Source: Calliopsis andreniformis (lineage: Eukaryota > Arthropoda > Insecta > Hymenoptera > Andrenidae). From it: 64,000 bases of DNA. The notes under the pieces were generated by a model. It had not been told where the DNA came from. It searched no databases and saw only the letters and a list, made by a program, of their open reading frames with translations. Below, one piece after another: positions 40,281 to 52,999 of the stretch. A program made the position numbers and the translations under genes. The DNA lies in the NCBI RefSeq assembly GCF_051401765.1, contig NW_027480480.1:496001-560000 (forward strand), in the 5' to 3' direction. Position 1 is the stretch's first letter. The number at the start of each line of letters is the position of its first letter.

Positions 40281-40500
40281 ATTGGAGATTGATTATTGAT
40301 GATTGAAGATTGAGTATTGAGGATTGAGTATTGAGGATTGAGAATTGAGTATGAGGACTGAGGGTTGAGGATTGAGGATTGACGATTGAGGATTGAGGAT
40401 TGAAGATTGTGTATTGTGGATTGAATATTGAGGATTGAGGATTGAGGATTGAGGATTGAGGATGAGGGCTGATGGTTGAGGGTTAAGGTTTGAGTATTGA

Positions 40501-40518
40501 ATCCTGAGAATTCAGGAT
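40501..40518. repeat. Landmark B inverted repeat, subtype B2
   Basis: Perfect stem, with a second GAATTC about 25 bp downstream that is typical of the 40-61 kb B2 copies. Landmark C lies 229 bp upstream at 40272. Confidence 0.85.
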
Positions 40519-41379
40519 ATTCTATTGAGTATTGAGAATTCAGAATTGATAGTTGAGTATTGAGGATTGAGGTTTGAGTATTGAGGATTGAGGATTGAGT
40601 ATTGAAGACTGAATATTGATGCTTGTAGATTGAGGATCGAGGATTGAGGGTTGTGGATTGTGGACGAAGACTGAGGGTTGAGTGTTGATGTTTGGGGTCT
40701 GTATATTGAGTATTGAGGATCGCAGATTGAGTATTGAGGATTGAAGATTGAGGATTGGGTGTTGAGGATTGAAGAATGAGTATTGAGGATTGAGGATTGA
40801 GGATTGAGGATTGAAGATTGAGTATTGAGGATTGAAGGTTGAGGATTGAGGTCTGTGGATTGAGGATTGAGGATTGAGAATTGAGGATTGAGGATTGAGG
40901 ATTGAAGTTTGAGGATTGGGTATTGAGGATTGGGTATTGAGGATTGAATAATGAGGATTGAGGATTGAGGATTGAGGGTTGAGGATTGCAGATTGAGTAT
41001 TGAGGATTGAAGATTGAGGATTGAGGTCTGAGGATTGAGGATTGAGGATTGAAGATTGAGGATTGAGGATTGAGGATTGAGGATCGAGTGTTGAAGATTG
41101 AGGATTGAGGATTGAAGAATGAGGATTAAGGATTGAGGATTGGGGATTGAGGATCTAGGATTGGAGATTGATTATTGATGATTGAAGATTGAGTATTGAG
41201 GATTGAGTATTGAGGATTGAGAATTGAGTATGAGGACTGAGGGTTGAGGATTGAGGATTGAGGATTGAGGATTGAGGATTGAAGATTGTGTATTGTGGAT
41301 TGAATATTGAGGATTGAGGATTGAGGATTGAGGATTGAGGATGAGGGCTGATGGTTGAGGGTTAACGTTTGAGTATTGA

Positions 41380-41397
41380 ATCCTGAGAATTCAGGAT
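41380..41397. repeat. Landmark B inverted repeat, subtype B2
   Basis: Perfect stem, 879 bp after the previous copy, with landmark C 229 bp upstream at 41151. A private AACGTT variant lies just upstream where other B2 copies have AAGGTT. Confidence 0.85.
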
Positions 41398-43000
41398 ATT
41401 CTATTGAGTATTGAGAATTCAGAATTGATAGTTGAGTATTGAGGATTGAGGTTTGAGTATTGAGGATTGAGGATTGAGTATTGAAGACTGAATATTGATG
41501 CTTGTAGATTGAGGATCGAGGATTGAGGGTTGTGGATTGTGGACGAAGACTGAGGGTTGAGTGTTGATGTTTGGGGTCTGTATATTGAGTATTGAGGATT
41601 GCAGATTGAGTATTGAGGATTGAAGATTGAGGATTGGGTGTTGAGGATTGAAGAATGAGTATTGAGGATTGAGGATTGAGGATTGAGGATTGAAGATTGA
41701 GTATTGAGGATTGAAGGTTGAGGATTGAGGTCTGTGGATTGAGGATTGAGGATTGAGAATTGAGGATTGAGGATTGAGGATTGAAGTTTGAGGATTGGGT
41801 ATTGAGGATTGGGTATTGAGGATTGAATAATGAGGATTGAGGATTGAGGATCGAGGGTTGAGGATTGCAGATTGAGTATTGAGGATTGAAGATTGAGGAT
41901 TGAGGTCTGACGATTGAGGATTGAGGATTGAAGATTGAGGATTGGGTGTTGAGGATTGAAGAATAAGGATTGAGGGATGAGGATTGTGGATTGCGGAATG
42001 AAGATTGACGATTGGGTATTGAGGATTGAAGAATGAGGATTGAGGATTGAGGACTGAGGATTGAGAATTGAGGATTGAGGATTGAGGATTGAAGATTGAG
42101 GATTGGGTATTGAGGATTGTACAATGAGGATTGAGGATTAAGGACTGAGGATTGAGGATTGAGGATTGAAGATTGAGTATTGAGGATTGAAAATTGAGGA
42201 TTGAGGGTTGAGGATTGAGGATTGGGGATTGAAAATTGAGTATTGAGGATTGAAGTTTGAGGATTGAGGATTGGGTATTGAGGATTGAAGAATGAGTATT
42301 GAGGATTGAGGATTGAGGATTGAGGATTGAGGATTGAAGATTGAGTATTGAGGATTGAAGATTGAGGATTGAGGTCTGAGGATTGAGGATTGAGGATTGG
42401 GGATTGAAGATTGAGTATTGAGGATTGAAGATTGAGGATTGAGGTCTGAGGATTGAGGATTGAGGATTGAAGATTGAGGATTGGGTGTTGAGGATTGAAG
42501 AATGAGGATTGAGGGATGAGGATTTTGGATTGCGGATTGAAGATTGACGATCGGGTATTGAGGATTGAAGAATGAGGATTGAGGATTGAGGATTGAGGAT
42601 TGAGAATTGAGGATTGAGGATTGAGGATTGAAGATTGAGGATTGGGTATTGAAGATTGAGTATTGAGGATTGAAGATTGAGGATTGAGGATTGAGGATTG
42701 AGGATCGAGTGTTGAAGATTGAGGATTGAGGATTGAAGAATGAGGATTAAGGATTGAGGATTGGGGATTGAGGATCTAGGATTGGAGATTGATTATTGAT
42801 GATTGAAGATTGAGTATTGAGGATTGAGTATTGAGGATTGAGAATTGAGTATGAGGACTGAGGGTTGAGGATTGAGGATTGAGGATTGAGGATTGAGGAT
42901 TGAAGATTGTGTATTGTGGATTGAATATTGAGGATTGAGGATTGAGGATTGAGGATTGAGGATGAGGGCTGATGGTTGAGGGTTAAGGTTTGAGTATTGA

Positions 43001-43018
43001 ATCCTGAGAATTCAGGAT
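43001..43018. repeat. Landmark B inverted repeat, subtype B2
   Basis: Perfect stem, 1621 bp after the copy at 41380, with landmark C 229 bp upstream at 42772. Confidence 0.85.
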
Positions 43019-44389
43019 ATTCTATTGAGTATTGAGAATTCAGAATTGATAGTTGAGTATTGAGGATTGAGGTTTGAGTATTGAGGATTGAGGATTGAGT
43101 ATTGAAGACTGAATATTGATGCTTGTAGATTGAGGATCGAGGATTGAGGGTTGTGGATTGTGGACGAAGACTGAGGGTTGAGTGTTGATGTTTGGGGTCT
43201 GTATATTGAGTATTGAGGATTGCAGATTGAGTATTGAGGATTGAAGATTGAGGATTGGGTGTTGAGGATTGAAGAATGAGTATTGAGGATTGAGGATTGA
43301 GGATTGAGGATTGAAGATTGAGTATTGAGGATTGAAGGTTGAGGATTGAGGTCTGTGGATTGAGGATTGAGGATTGAGAATTGAGGATTGAGGATTGAGG
43401 ATTGAAGTTTGAGGATTGGGTATTGAGGATTGGGTATTGAGGATTGAATAATGAGGATTGAGGATTGAGGATCGAGGGTTGAGGATTGCAGATTGAGTAT
43501 TGAGGATTGAAGATTGAGGATTGAGGTCTGACGATTGAGGATTGAGGATTGAAGATTGAGGATTGGGTGTTGAGGATTGAAGAATAAGGATTGAGGGATG
43601 AGGATTGTGGATTGCGGAATGAAGATTGACGATTGGGTATTGAGGATTGAAGAATGAGGATTGAGGATTGAGGACTGAGGATTGAGAATTGAGGATTGAG
43701 GATTGAGGATTGAAGATTGAGGATTGGGTATTGAGGATTGTACAATGAGGATTGAGGATTAAGGACTGAGGATTGAGGATTGAGGATTGAAGATTGAGTA
43801 TTGAGGATTGAAAATTGAGGATTGAGGGTTGAGGATTGAGGATTGGGGATTGAAAATTGAGTATTGAGGATTGAAGTTTGAGGATTGAGGATTGGGTATT
43901 GAGGATTGAAGAATGAGTATTGAGGATTGAGGATTGAGGATTGAGGATTGAGGATTGAAGATTGAGTATTGAGGATTGAAGATTGAGGATTGAGGTCTGA
44001 GGATTGAGGATTGAGGATTGGGGATTGAAGATTGAGTATTGAGGATTGAAGATTGAGGATTGAGGTCTGAGGATTGAGGATTGAGGATTGAAGATTGAGG
44101 ATTGGGTGTTGAGGATTGAAGAATGAGGATTGAGGGATGAGGATTTTGGATTGCGGATTGAAGATTGACGATCGGGTATTGAGGATTGAAGAATGAGGAT
44201 TGAGGATTGAGGATTGAGGATTGAGAATTGAGGATTGAGGATTGAGGATTGAAGATTGAGGATTGGGTATTGAAGATTGAGTATTGAGGATTGAAGATTG
44301 AGGATTGAGGATTGAGGATTGAGGATCGAGTGTTGAAGATTGAGGATTGAGGATTGAAGAATGAGGATTAAGGATTGAGGATTGGGGAT

Positions 44390-44700
44390 TGAGGATTGAA
44401 TAATGAGGATTGAGGATTGAGGATTGAGGGTTGAGGATTGCAGATTGAGTATTGAGGATTGAAGATTGAGGATTGAGGTCTGAGGATTGAGGATTGAGGA
44501 TTGAAGATTGAGGATTGGGTGTTGAGGATTGAAGAATAAGGATTGAGGGATGAGGATTGTGGATTGCGGAATGAAGATTGACGATTGGGTATTGAGGATT
44601 GAAGAATGAGGATTGAGGATTGAGGACTGAGGATTGAGAATTGAGGATTGAGGATTGAGGATTGAAGAATGAGGATTAAGGATTGAGGATTGGGGATTGA
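44390..44700. repeat. 308-bp partial duplication inside the 1621-bp array
   Basis: GAAGAATGAGGATTAAGG followed by GATTGGGGATTGAGGA occurs twice, near 44355 and 44665. Between the two lies a copy of the GAATAATGAGG ... GCAGATTGAG stretch otherwise found near the end of the unit. It accounts for the 1929-bp spacing. Confidence 0.75.
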
Positions 44701-44929
44701 GGATCTAGGATTGGAGATTGATTATTGATGATTGAAGATTGAGTATTGAGGATTGAGTATTGAGGATTGAGAATTGAGTATGAGGACTGAGGGTTGAGGA
44801 TTGAGGATTGAGGGTTGAGGATTGAGGATTGAAGATTGTGTATTGTGGATTGAATATTGAGGATTGAGGATTGAGGATTGAGGATTGAGGATGAGGGCTG
44901 ATGGTTGAGGGTTAAGGTTTGAGTATTGA

Positions 44930-44947
44930 ATCCTGAGAATTCAGGAT
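44930..44947. repeat. Landmark B inverted repeat, subtype B2
   Basis: Perfect stem, 1929 bp (1621 + 308) after the previous copy, with landmark C 229 bp upstream at 44701. Confidence 0.85.
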
Positions 44948-45317
44948 ATTCTATTGAGTATTGAGAATTCAGAATTGATAGTTGAGTATTGAGGATTGAG
45001 GTTTGAGTATTGAGGATTGAGGATTGAGTATTGAAGACTGAATATTGATGCTTGTAGATTGAGGATCGAGGATTGAGGGTTGTGGATTGTGGACGAAGAC
45101 TGAGGGTTGAGTGTTGATGTTTGGGGTCTGTATATTGAGTATTGAGGATTGCAGATTGAGTATTGAGGATTGAAGATTGAGGATTGGGTGTTGAGGATTG
45201 AAGAATGAGTATTGAGGATTGAGGATTGAGGATTGAGGATTGAAGATTGAGTATTGAGGATTGAAGGTTGAGGATTGAGGTCTGTGGATTGAGGATTGAG
45301 GATTGAGAATTGAGGAT

Positions 45318-47109
45318 TGAGGATTGAGGATTGAAGTTTGAGGATTGGGTATTGAGGATTGGGTATTGAGGATTGAATAATGAGGATTGAGGATTGAGGA
45401 TTGAGGGTTGAGGATTGCAGATTGAGTATTGAGGATTGAAGATTGAGGATTGAGGTCTGAGGATTGAGGATTGAGGATTGAAGATTGAGGATTGGGTGTT
45501 GAGGATTGAAGAATAAGGATTGAGGGATGAGGATTGTGGATTGCGGAATGAAGATTGACGATTGGGTATTGAGGATTGAAGAATGAGGATTGAGGATTGA
45601 GGACTGAGGATTGAGAATTGAGGATTGAGGATTGAGGATTGAAGATTGAGGATTGGGTATTGAGGATTGTACAATGAGGATTGAGGATTAAGGACTGAGG
45701 ATTGAGGATTGAGGATTGAAGATTGAGTATTGAGGATTGAAAATTGAGGATTGAGGGTTGAGGATTGAGGATTGGGGATTGAAAATTGAGTATTGAGGAT
45801 TGAAGTTTGAGGATTGAGGATTGAGGATTGAGGATTGAGGATTGAAAATTGAGGATTGGGGACTGAGTGTTGAGGGTTGAGTGATGAGAATTGATGTTTG
45901 TGGAAAGAAATTTGAAGATTGCAGATTGAGTATTGAGTATTGAAAGCTGTGAATTGATAATATTCTATTGAGCATTGAGGATTGACGTCAGATTGTTCAG
46001 GTCTGAGGTCTGAAGATTGAGGATTCAGGATTGAGGATTCAGGATTGAGGTTTGATGACTGAGGATTGAGGATTGAGGATTGAAGAATGAGGATTGAGGA
46101 TTGAGGATTGAGGATTGAGGATTGCGGTTTGATGACTGAGGATTGAGGATTGAGGACTGAGGCATGAGGATTGAGGATTGAGGATTGAGGATTGAGGATT
46201 GAGGGTTGAGGATTGAGGATTGAGGATTGAAGTTTGAGGATTGGGTATTGAGGATTGGGTATTGAGGATTGAATAATGAGGATTGAGGATTGAGGATTGA
46301 GGGTTGAGGATTGCAGATTGAGTATTGAGGATTGAAGATTGAGGATTGAGGTCTGAGGATTGAGGATTGAGGATTGAAGATTGAGGATTGGGTGTTGAGG
46401 ATTGAAGAATAAGGATTGAGGGATGAGGATTGTGGATTGCGGAATGAAGATTGACGATTGGGTATTGAGGATTGAAGAATGAGGATTGAGGATTGAGGAC
46501 TGAGGATTGAGAATTGAGGATTGAGGATTGAGGATTGAAGATTGAGGATTGGGTATTGAGGATTGTACAATGAGGATTGAGGATTAAGGACTGAGGATTG
46601 AGGATTGAGGATTGAAGATTGAGTATTGAGGATTGAAAATTGAGGATTGAGGGTTGAGGATTGAGGATTGGGGATTGAAAATTGAGTATTGAGGATTGAA
46701 GTTTGAGGATTGAGGATTGAGGATTGAGGATTGAGGATTGAAAATTGAGGATTGGGGACTGAGTGTTGAGGGTTGAGTGATGAGAATTGATGTTTGTGGA
46801 AAGAAATTTGAAGATTGCAGATTGAGTATTGAGTATTGAAAGCTGTGAATTGATAATATTCTATTGAGCATTGAGGATTGACGTCAGATTGTTCAGGTCT
46901 GAGGTCTGAAGATTGAGGATTCAGGATTGAGGATTCAGGATTGAGGTTTGATGACTGAGGATTGAGGATTGAGGATTGAAGAATGAGGATTGAGGATTGA
47001 GGATTGAGGATTGAGGATTGCGGTTTGATGACTGAGGATTGAGGATTGAGGACTGAGGCATGAGGATTGAGGATTGAGGATTGAGGATTGAGGATTGAGG
47101 GTTGAGGAT
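45318..47109. repeat. 896-bp tandem duplication (two units)
   Basis: 45318-46213 is repeated at 46214-47109 with no difference that I noticed. A cores at 45947 and 46843 and the GTCAGATTGTTCAGG variant (elsewhere GTCTGATTG) are in both. 896 is exactly 128 heptamers. Confidence 0.88.
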
Positions 47110-47244
47110 TGAGGATTGGGGATTGAGGATTGCGGTTTGATGACTGAGGATTGAGGATTGAGGACTGAGGCATGAGGATTGAGGATTGAGGATTGAGGAT
47201 TGAGGATTGAGGGTTGAGGATTGAGGATTGGGGATTGAAAATTG
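47021..47244. repeat. 112-bp tandem duplication
   Basis: The stretch from CGGTTTGATGACTGAGG through GACTGAGGCATGAGG to GATTGGGGATTG occurs at 47021 and again at 47133. The spacing is 16 heptamers. It sits directly after the 896-bp pair. Confidence 0.82.
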
Positions 47245-50200
47245 AGTATTGTGGATTGATGATTGAGCATTGGGTGTTGAGGATCGAAGAATGAGGTTTG
47301 AGGTCTGAGGATTGAGGATTCAAGATTGAGTATTGAGGATTGAAGATTGAGGATTTAGGATTGATAATTGAGGTATGAGGGTGAGGTCTGAGGGTTGAAG
47401 ATTGAGGTTTGAGGGCTGAGGACTGAGAATTGAGGATTGAGGATTGAGAATGAGGGCTGAGAGTTGAGGATTGAGGTTTGAGGGCTGAGGACTGAGGATT
47501 GAGGATTGAGAATTGAGGATTGAGGATTGAGGATTGAATATTGAGGATTGGGTATTGAGGATTGAAGAATGAGGACTGCGGATTGAGGATTGAGGACTGA
47601 AAACTGTGAATTGATTGTATTCTATTGCTAATTGAGAAATGACAACTGATTGTTGAGGACTGAGTTCTGAAGGTTGAGGATTCAGGATTGAGGATTCAGG
47701 TTTGAGTTTTGAGGATTGAAGATTGAGGATTGAGGATTGAGGATTGAGGATCGAGTGTTGAAGATTGAGGATTGGGGACTGAGTGTTGAGGGTTGAATGA
47801 TGAGAATTGATGTTTGTGGATAGAGACTTGAAGATTGCAGATTGAGTATTGAGTATTGAAAACTGTGAATTGATTATATTCTATTGATAATTGAGAATTG
47901 ACAACTGATTGTTGAGGACTGAGTTCTGAAGGTTTAGGATTCAGGATTGAGGATTCAGGTTTGAGTTTTGAGGACTGAGGATTGAGGATTGAGGATCGAG
48001 GATTGAGGTTTGAGGATTGAGGATTGAGGATAGAAGATTGAGGATTGAGGATTGAGGATTGAAGACTGAGGATCGGGTATTGAGCATTGAACATTGAGGA
48101 TTGAGGGTTGAGGATTGAGGATTGAGGATTGACGATTGAGGATTGAGGAATGAGGATGAGGGCTGAGGGTTGGGGATTCAGGTTTGAGGTCTGAGGACTG
48201 AGGATTGAGGATTGAGAATTGAGGATTGAGGATTGAAAATTGAAGACTGAGGATTGGGTATTGAGTATTGAAGCCTGACGATTGAGGATTGAGAATTGAG
48301 AATTGAGGATTGAGGATGGAGTGTTGAAGATTGAGGATTGGGGACTGAGTGTTGAGGGTTGAATGATGAGAATTGACGTTTGTGGATAGAGATTTGAAGA
48401 TTGCAGATTGAGTATTGAGTATTGAAAACTGTGAATTGACTATGTTCTATTGATAATTGAGAATTGACAACTGATTGTTGAGGACTCAGTTCTGAAGGTT
48501 GAGGATTCAGGATTGAGGATTCAGGTTTGAGCTTTGAGGACTGAGGATTGAGGATTGAGGATCGAGGATTGAGGATTGAGGATTGAGGATTGAGGATTGA
48601 AGATTGAGATTTGGGTATTGCGGATTGAACATTGATGACTGAGGATTGAGGATTGGTGGTTGTGGATTGAGGACGAGGACTGAGAGTTGAGTATTGATGT
48701 TTGAGGTCTGAGGATTGAGGATTGAGGATTGAGAATTGAGGATTGAGGATTGAGGATTTATGATTGAGGATTGGGTATTGAAGGTTGAAGAATCAGAATT
48801 GAGGATTGAGTATTGAGTATAGGGGATTGAAGACTGAGTATTGAGGATTGAAGATTGGGGATTGAGGATTGAGGATTCAGGATTGAGGATTGAGGATTGA
48901 GGATTGAAGATTGATTACTGTGGACTGAAGATTGAGGATTGAGGATTGAGGATTGAAGATTGAGGATTGAGGATTGAGTATTGAAAACTGTGAATTGATG
49001 ATATTCTATTGAGGATTGAGGATTGCCACCTGATTGTTCAGGTCTGAGGTCTGAAGATTGAGGATTCAGGATTGAGGATTCAGAATTGAGGTTTGAGGAC
49101 TGAAGATTGAGGATTGAAGATTGAGGATTGAGGATTGAGGATTGAGGATTGAAGATTGAGGATTGGGTATTGAGGATTGAAGAATGAGTATTGAGGATTG
49201 AGGATTGAGGATTGAGGATTGAGGATAGAAGATTGAGTATTGAGGATTGAAGATTGAGGATTGAGGTCTGAGGATTGAGGATTGAGGATTGAGGATTGAA
49301 GATTGAGTATTGAGGATTGAAGATTGAGGATTGAGTTCTGAGGATTGAGGATTGAGGATTGAAGATTGAGGATTGGGTGTTGAGGATTGAAGAATGAGGA
49401 TTGAGGGATGAGGATTGTGGATTGCGGATTGAAGATTGACGATTGGGTATTGAGGATTGGAGAATGAGGATTGAGGATTGAGGATTGAGGATTGAGAATT
49501 GAGGATTGAGGATTGAGGATTGAAGATTGAGGATTGGGTATTGAAGATTGAGTATTGAGGATTGAAGATTGAGGATTGAGGATTGAGGATTGAGGATCGA
49601 GTGTCGAAGATTGAGGATTGAGGATTGAGGATTGAAGATTGAGGATTGAGGATTGAGGATTGAAGACTGAGGATCGGGTATTGAGCATTGAACATTGAGG
49701 ATTGAGGACTGAGGATTGAGGATTGAGGATTGACGATTGAGGATTGAGGAATGAGGATGAGGGCTGAGGGCTGGGGATTCAGGTTTGAGGTCTGAGGACT
49801 GAGGATTGAGGATTGAGAATTGAGGATTGAGGATTGAAGATTGAAGACTGAGGATTGGGTATTGAGTATTGAAGCCTGACGATTGAGGATTGAGAATTGA
49901 GGATTGAGGATTGAGGATGGAGTGTTGAAGATTGAGGATTGGGGACTGAGTGTTGAGGGTTGAATGATGAGAATTGACGTTTGTGGATAGAGATTTGAAG
50001 ATTGCAGATTGAGTATTGAGTATTGAAAACTGTGAATTGACTATATTCTATTGATAATTGAGAATTGACAACTGATTGTTGAGGACTCAGTTCTGAAAGT
50101 TGAGGATTCAGGATTGAGGATTCAGGTTTGAGCTCTGAGGACTGAGGATTGAGGATTGAGTATTGAGGATTGAGGTTTGAAGATTGAGTATTGAGGATTG

Positions 50201-50726
50201 AAGATTGAGGATTGAGGTCTGAGGATTGAGGATTGAGGATTGAGGATTGAGGATTGAAGATTGAGTATTGAGGATTGAAGATTGAGGATTGAGGTCTGAG
50301 GATTGAGGATTGAGGATTGAAGATTGAGGGTTGAAGATTGAGGATTGAGAATTGAGGATTGAGGATTGAAGATTGAGGATAGGGTATTGAGGATTGAAGA
50401 ATGAGTATTGAGGATTGAGGATTGAGGATTGAGGATTGAGGATTGAAGATTGAGTATTGAGGATTGAAGATTGAGGATTGAGGTCTGAGGATTGAGGATC
50501 GAGGATTGAGGATTGAGGTCTGAGGATTGAGGATTGAGGATTGAAGATTGAGGATTGGGTGTTGAGGATTGAAGAATGAGGATTGAGTGATGAGGATTGT
50601 GGATTGCGGAATGAAGATTGACGATTGGGTATTGAGGATTGAAGAATGAGGATTGAGGATTGAGGACTGAGGATTGAGAATTGAGGATTGAGGATTGAGG
50701 ATTGAAGATTGAGGATTGGGTATTGA
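47245..50726. repeat. Heptamer array related to 21.9-25.1 kb
   Basis: Cores at 47604 (truncated), 47863, 48429, 48988 (truncated) and 50030. The truncated core at 47604 matches those at 22202 and 33092. The 49.05-49.7 kb part resembles 24.2-24.6 kb. An A1 inverted repeat lies at 49028. The order follows the 20-28 kb block with internal losses. No gene is seen. Confidence 0.72.
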
Positions 50727-52106
50727 GGATTGTACAATGAGGATTGAGGATTAAGGACTGAGGATTGAGGATTGAGGATTGAAGATTGAGTATTGAGGAT
50801 TGAAAATTGAGGATTGAGGGTTGAGGATTGAGGATTGGGGATTGAAAATTGAGTATTGAGGATTGAAGATTAAGGATTGGGTGTTGAGTATTGAAGAATG
50901 ATGATTGAGGGCTGAGGATTGTGGATTGAGCATTGAAGATTGAGGATTGGGTATTGAGGATTGCAGATTGTGTATTGAGGGTTGAAGATTGAGGGTTGTG
51001 GATTGAGGTTTGAGGACTGAGGATTGAGGATTGAAGATTGAGTATCGAGGATTGAAGATTGATGATTTAGGATTGATAATTGAGGTTTGAGGGTGAGGTC
51101 TGACGGTTGAGGATTGAGGTTTGAGGGCTGAGGACTGAGAATTGAGGATTGAGGATTGAGAATGAGGGCTCAGGGTTGAGGATTGAGTTTTGAGGACTGA
51201 GGACTGAGGATTGAGGATTGAGAATTGAGGATTGAGGATTGAGGATTGAGGATTGAAGATTGAGGATTGGGTATTGAGGATTGTAGAATGAGGATTGAGG
51301 ATTGAGGACTGAGAATTGAGGATTGAGGATTGAAGATTGAGTATTGAGGATTGAAAATTGAGGATTGAGTGTTGAGGGTTGAGGATTGAGGATTGAGGAT
51401 TGAGTATAGAGGATTGAAGTTTGAGGATTGAGGATTGAGGATTGATGATTGAGGATTGAAAATTGAGGATTGGGGACTGAGTGTTGAGGGTTGAGTGATG
51501 AGAATTCATGTTTGTGGAAAGAAATTTGAAGATTGCAGATTGAGTATTGAGTATTGAAAGTTGTGAATTGATAATATTCTATTGAGCATTGAGGATTGAC
51601 GTCTGATTGTTCAGGTCTGAGGTCTGAAAATTGAGGATTCAGGATTGAGGATTCAGGATTGAGGTTTGATGACTGAGGATTGAGGATTGAGGACTGAGGC
51701 ATGAGGATTGAGGATTGAGGATTGAGGATTGAGGATTGAGGGTTGAGGATTGAGGATTGAGGATTGAGAATTGAGGATTGAGGATTGAAAATTGAAGACT
51801 GAGGATTGGGTATTGAGTATTGAAGCCTGACGATTGAGGATTGAGAATTGAGGATTGAGGATTGAGGATGGAGTGTTGAAGATTGAGGATTGGGGACTGA
51901 GTGTTGCGGGTTGAATGATGAGAATTGACGTTTGTGGATAGAGATTTGAAGATTGCAGATTGAGTATTGAGTATTGAAAACTGTGAATTGACTATGTTCT
52001 ATTGATAATTGAGAATTGACAACTGATTGTTGAGGACTCAGTTCTGAAAGTTGAGGATTCAGGATTGAGGATTCAGGTTTGAGCTTTGAGGACTGAGGAT
52101 TGAGGA
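50727..52106. repeat. ~1.4 kb module, copy 3
   Basis: TACAATG starts at 50733. Cores are at 51561 and 51981, 420 bp apart. The copy has GATGATTGAGG near 51445 and GTTGCGGGTTG near 51904 as private variants. Confidence 0.85.
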
Positions 52107-52999
52107 TTGAGGATCGAGGATTGAGGATTGAGGATTGAGGATTGAGGATTGAAGATTGAGATTTGGGTATTGCGGATTGAACATTGATGACTGAGGATTG
52201 AGGATTCAGGATTGAGGATTGAGGACAGAAGATTGAATATTGATGATTGAAGATTGAGGATTGAGGATTGATGGTTGTGGATTGAGGACGAGGACTGAGA
52301 GTTGAGTATTGATGTTTGAGGTCTGAGGATTGAGGATTGATGATTGAGAATTGAGGATTGAGGATTGAGGATTTATGATTGAGGATTGGTTATTGAGGGT
52401 TGAAGAATCAGAATTGAGGATTGAGTATTGAGGATTGGGGATTGAAGACTGAGTATTGAGGATTGGGGATTGAAGACTGAGTATTGAGGATTGAAGATTG
52501 GGGATTGAGGATTGAGGATTCAGGATTGAGGATTGAGGATTGAGGATTGAAGATTGATTATTGTGGACTGAAGATTGAGGATTGAGGATTGAGGATCGAG
52601 GATTGAGGATTGAAGATTGAGGATTGGGGATTGACGATTGAGGATTGAGAATTGAGGATTGAAGATTGATGATTGAAGATTGAGGATTGGGGACTGTGTG
52701 TTGAGGGTTGAGTGAAGAGAATTGATGTTTGTGGATAGAAATTTGAAGATTGCAGATTGAGTATTGAGTATTGAAAACTGTGAATTGATGATATTCTATT
52801 GAGGATTGAGGATTGACACCTGATTGTTCAGGTCTGAGGTCTGAAGATTGAGGATTCAGGATTGAGGATTCAGAATTGAGGTTTGAGTACTGAAGATTGA
52901 GGATTGAAGATTGAGGATTGAGGATTGAGTATTGAGGATTGAAGATTGAGGATTGGGTATTGAGGATTGAAGAATGAGTATTGAGAATTGAGGATTGAG
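52107..52999. repeat. Segment shared with 62.83-63.7 kb, with a 28-bp tandem copy
   Basis: Offset to the right-hand copy falls from 10725 to 10697 because GATTGGGGATTGAAGACTGA with its neighbour is doubled near 52435-52490 here only. The 28 bp is four heptamers. It contains the A1 core at 52778 and a perfect A1 inverted repeat at 52818. Confidence 0.78.

Larger units (their letters stand above)
39198..45740. repeat. B/C-type higher-order array, period 1621 bp
   Basis: C/B2 pairs occur at 40272/40501, 41151/41380, 42772/43001 and 44701/44930. Successive spacings are 879, 1621 and 1929 bp. The 879-bp unit equals the 1621-bp unit minus 742 bp (106 heptamers), and 1929 equals 1621 plus 308 bp (44 heptamers). 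The long minus-strand open frames at 41126-42124 and 42747-43745 translate identically as far as I compared them, so the units are nearly base-identical. No A landmark occurs here. Confidence 0.87.

Noticed and set aside
40501..40518. CENP-B box
   Set aside because: The characteristic TTCG...CGGG pattern is absent from the B and A cores. Only the general idea of a recurrent protein-binding site in a satellite remains possible.
39198..47244. Assembly artefact as the full explanation of the repeated units
   Set aside because: Units carry private substitutions and defined deletions and insertions (742, 308 and 14 bp) that simple misassembly would not create. However, the exact copy number of the 1621- and 896-bp units cannot be trusted without spanning reads.
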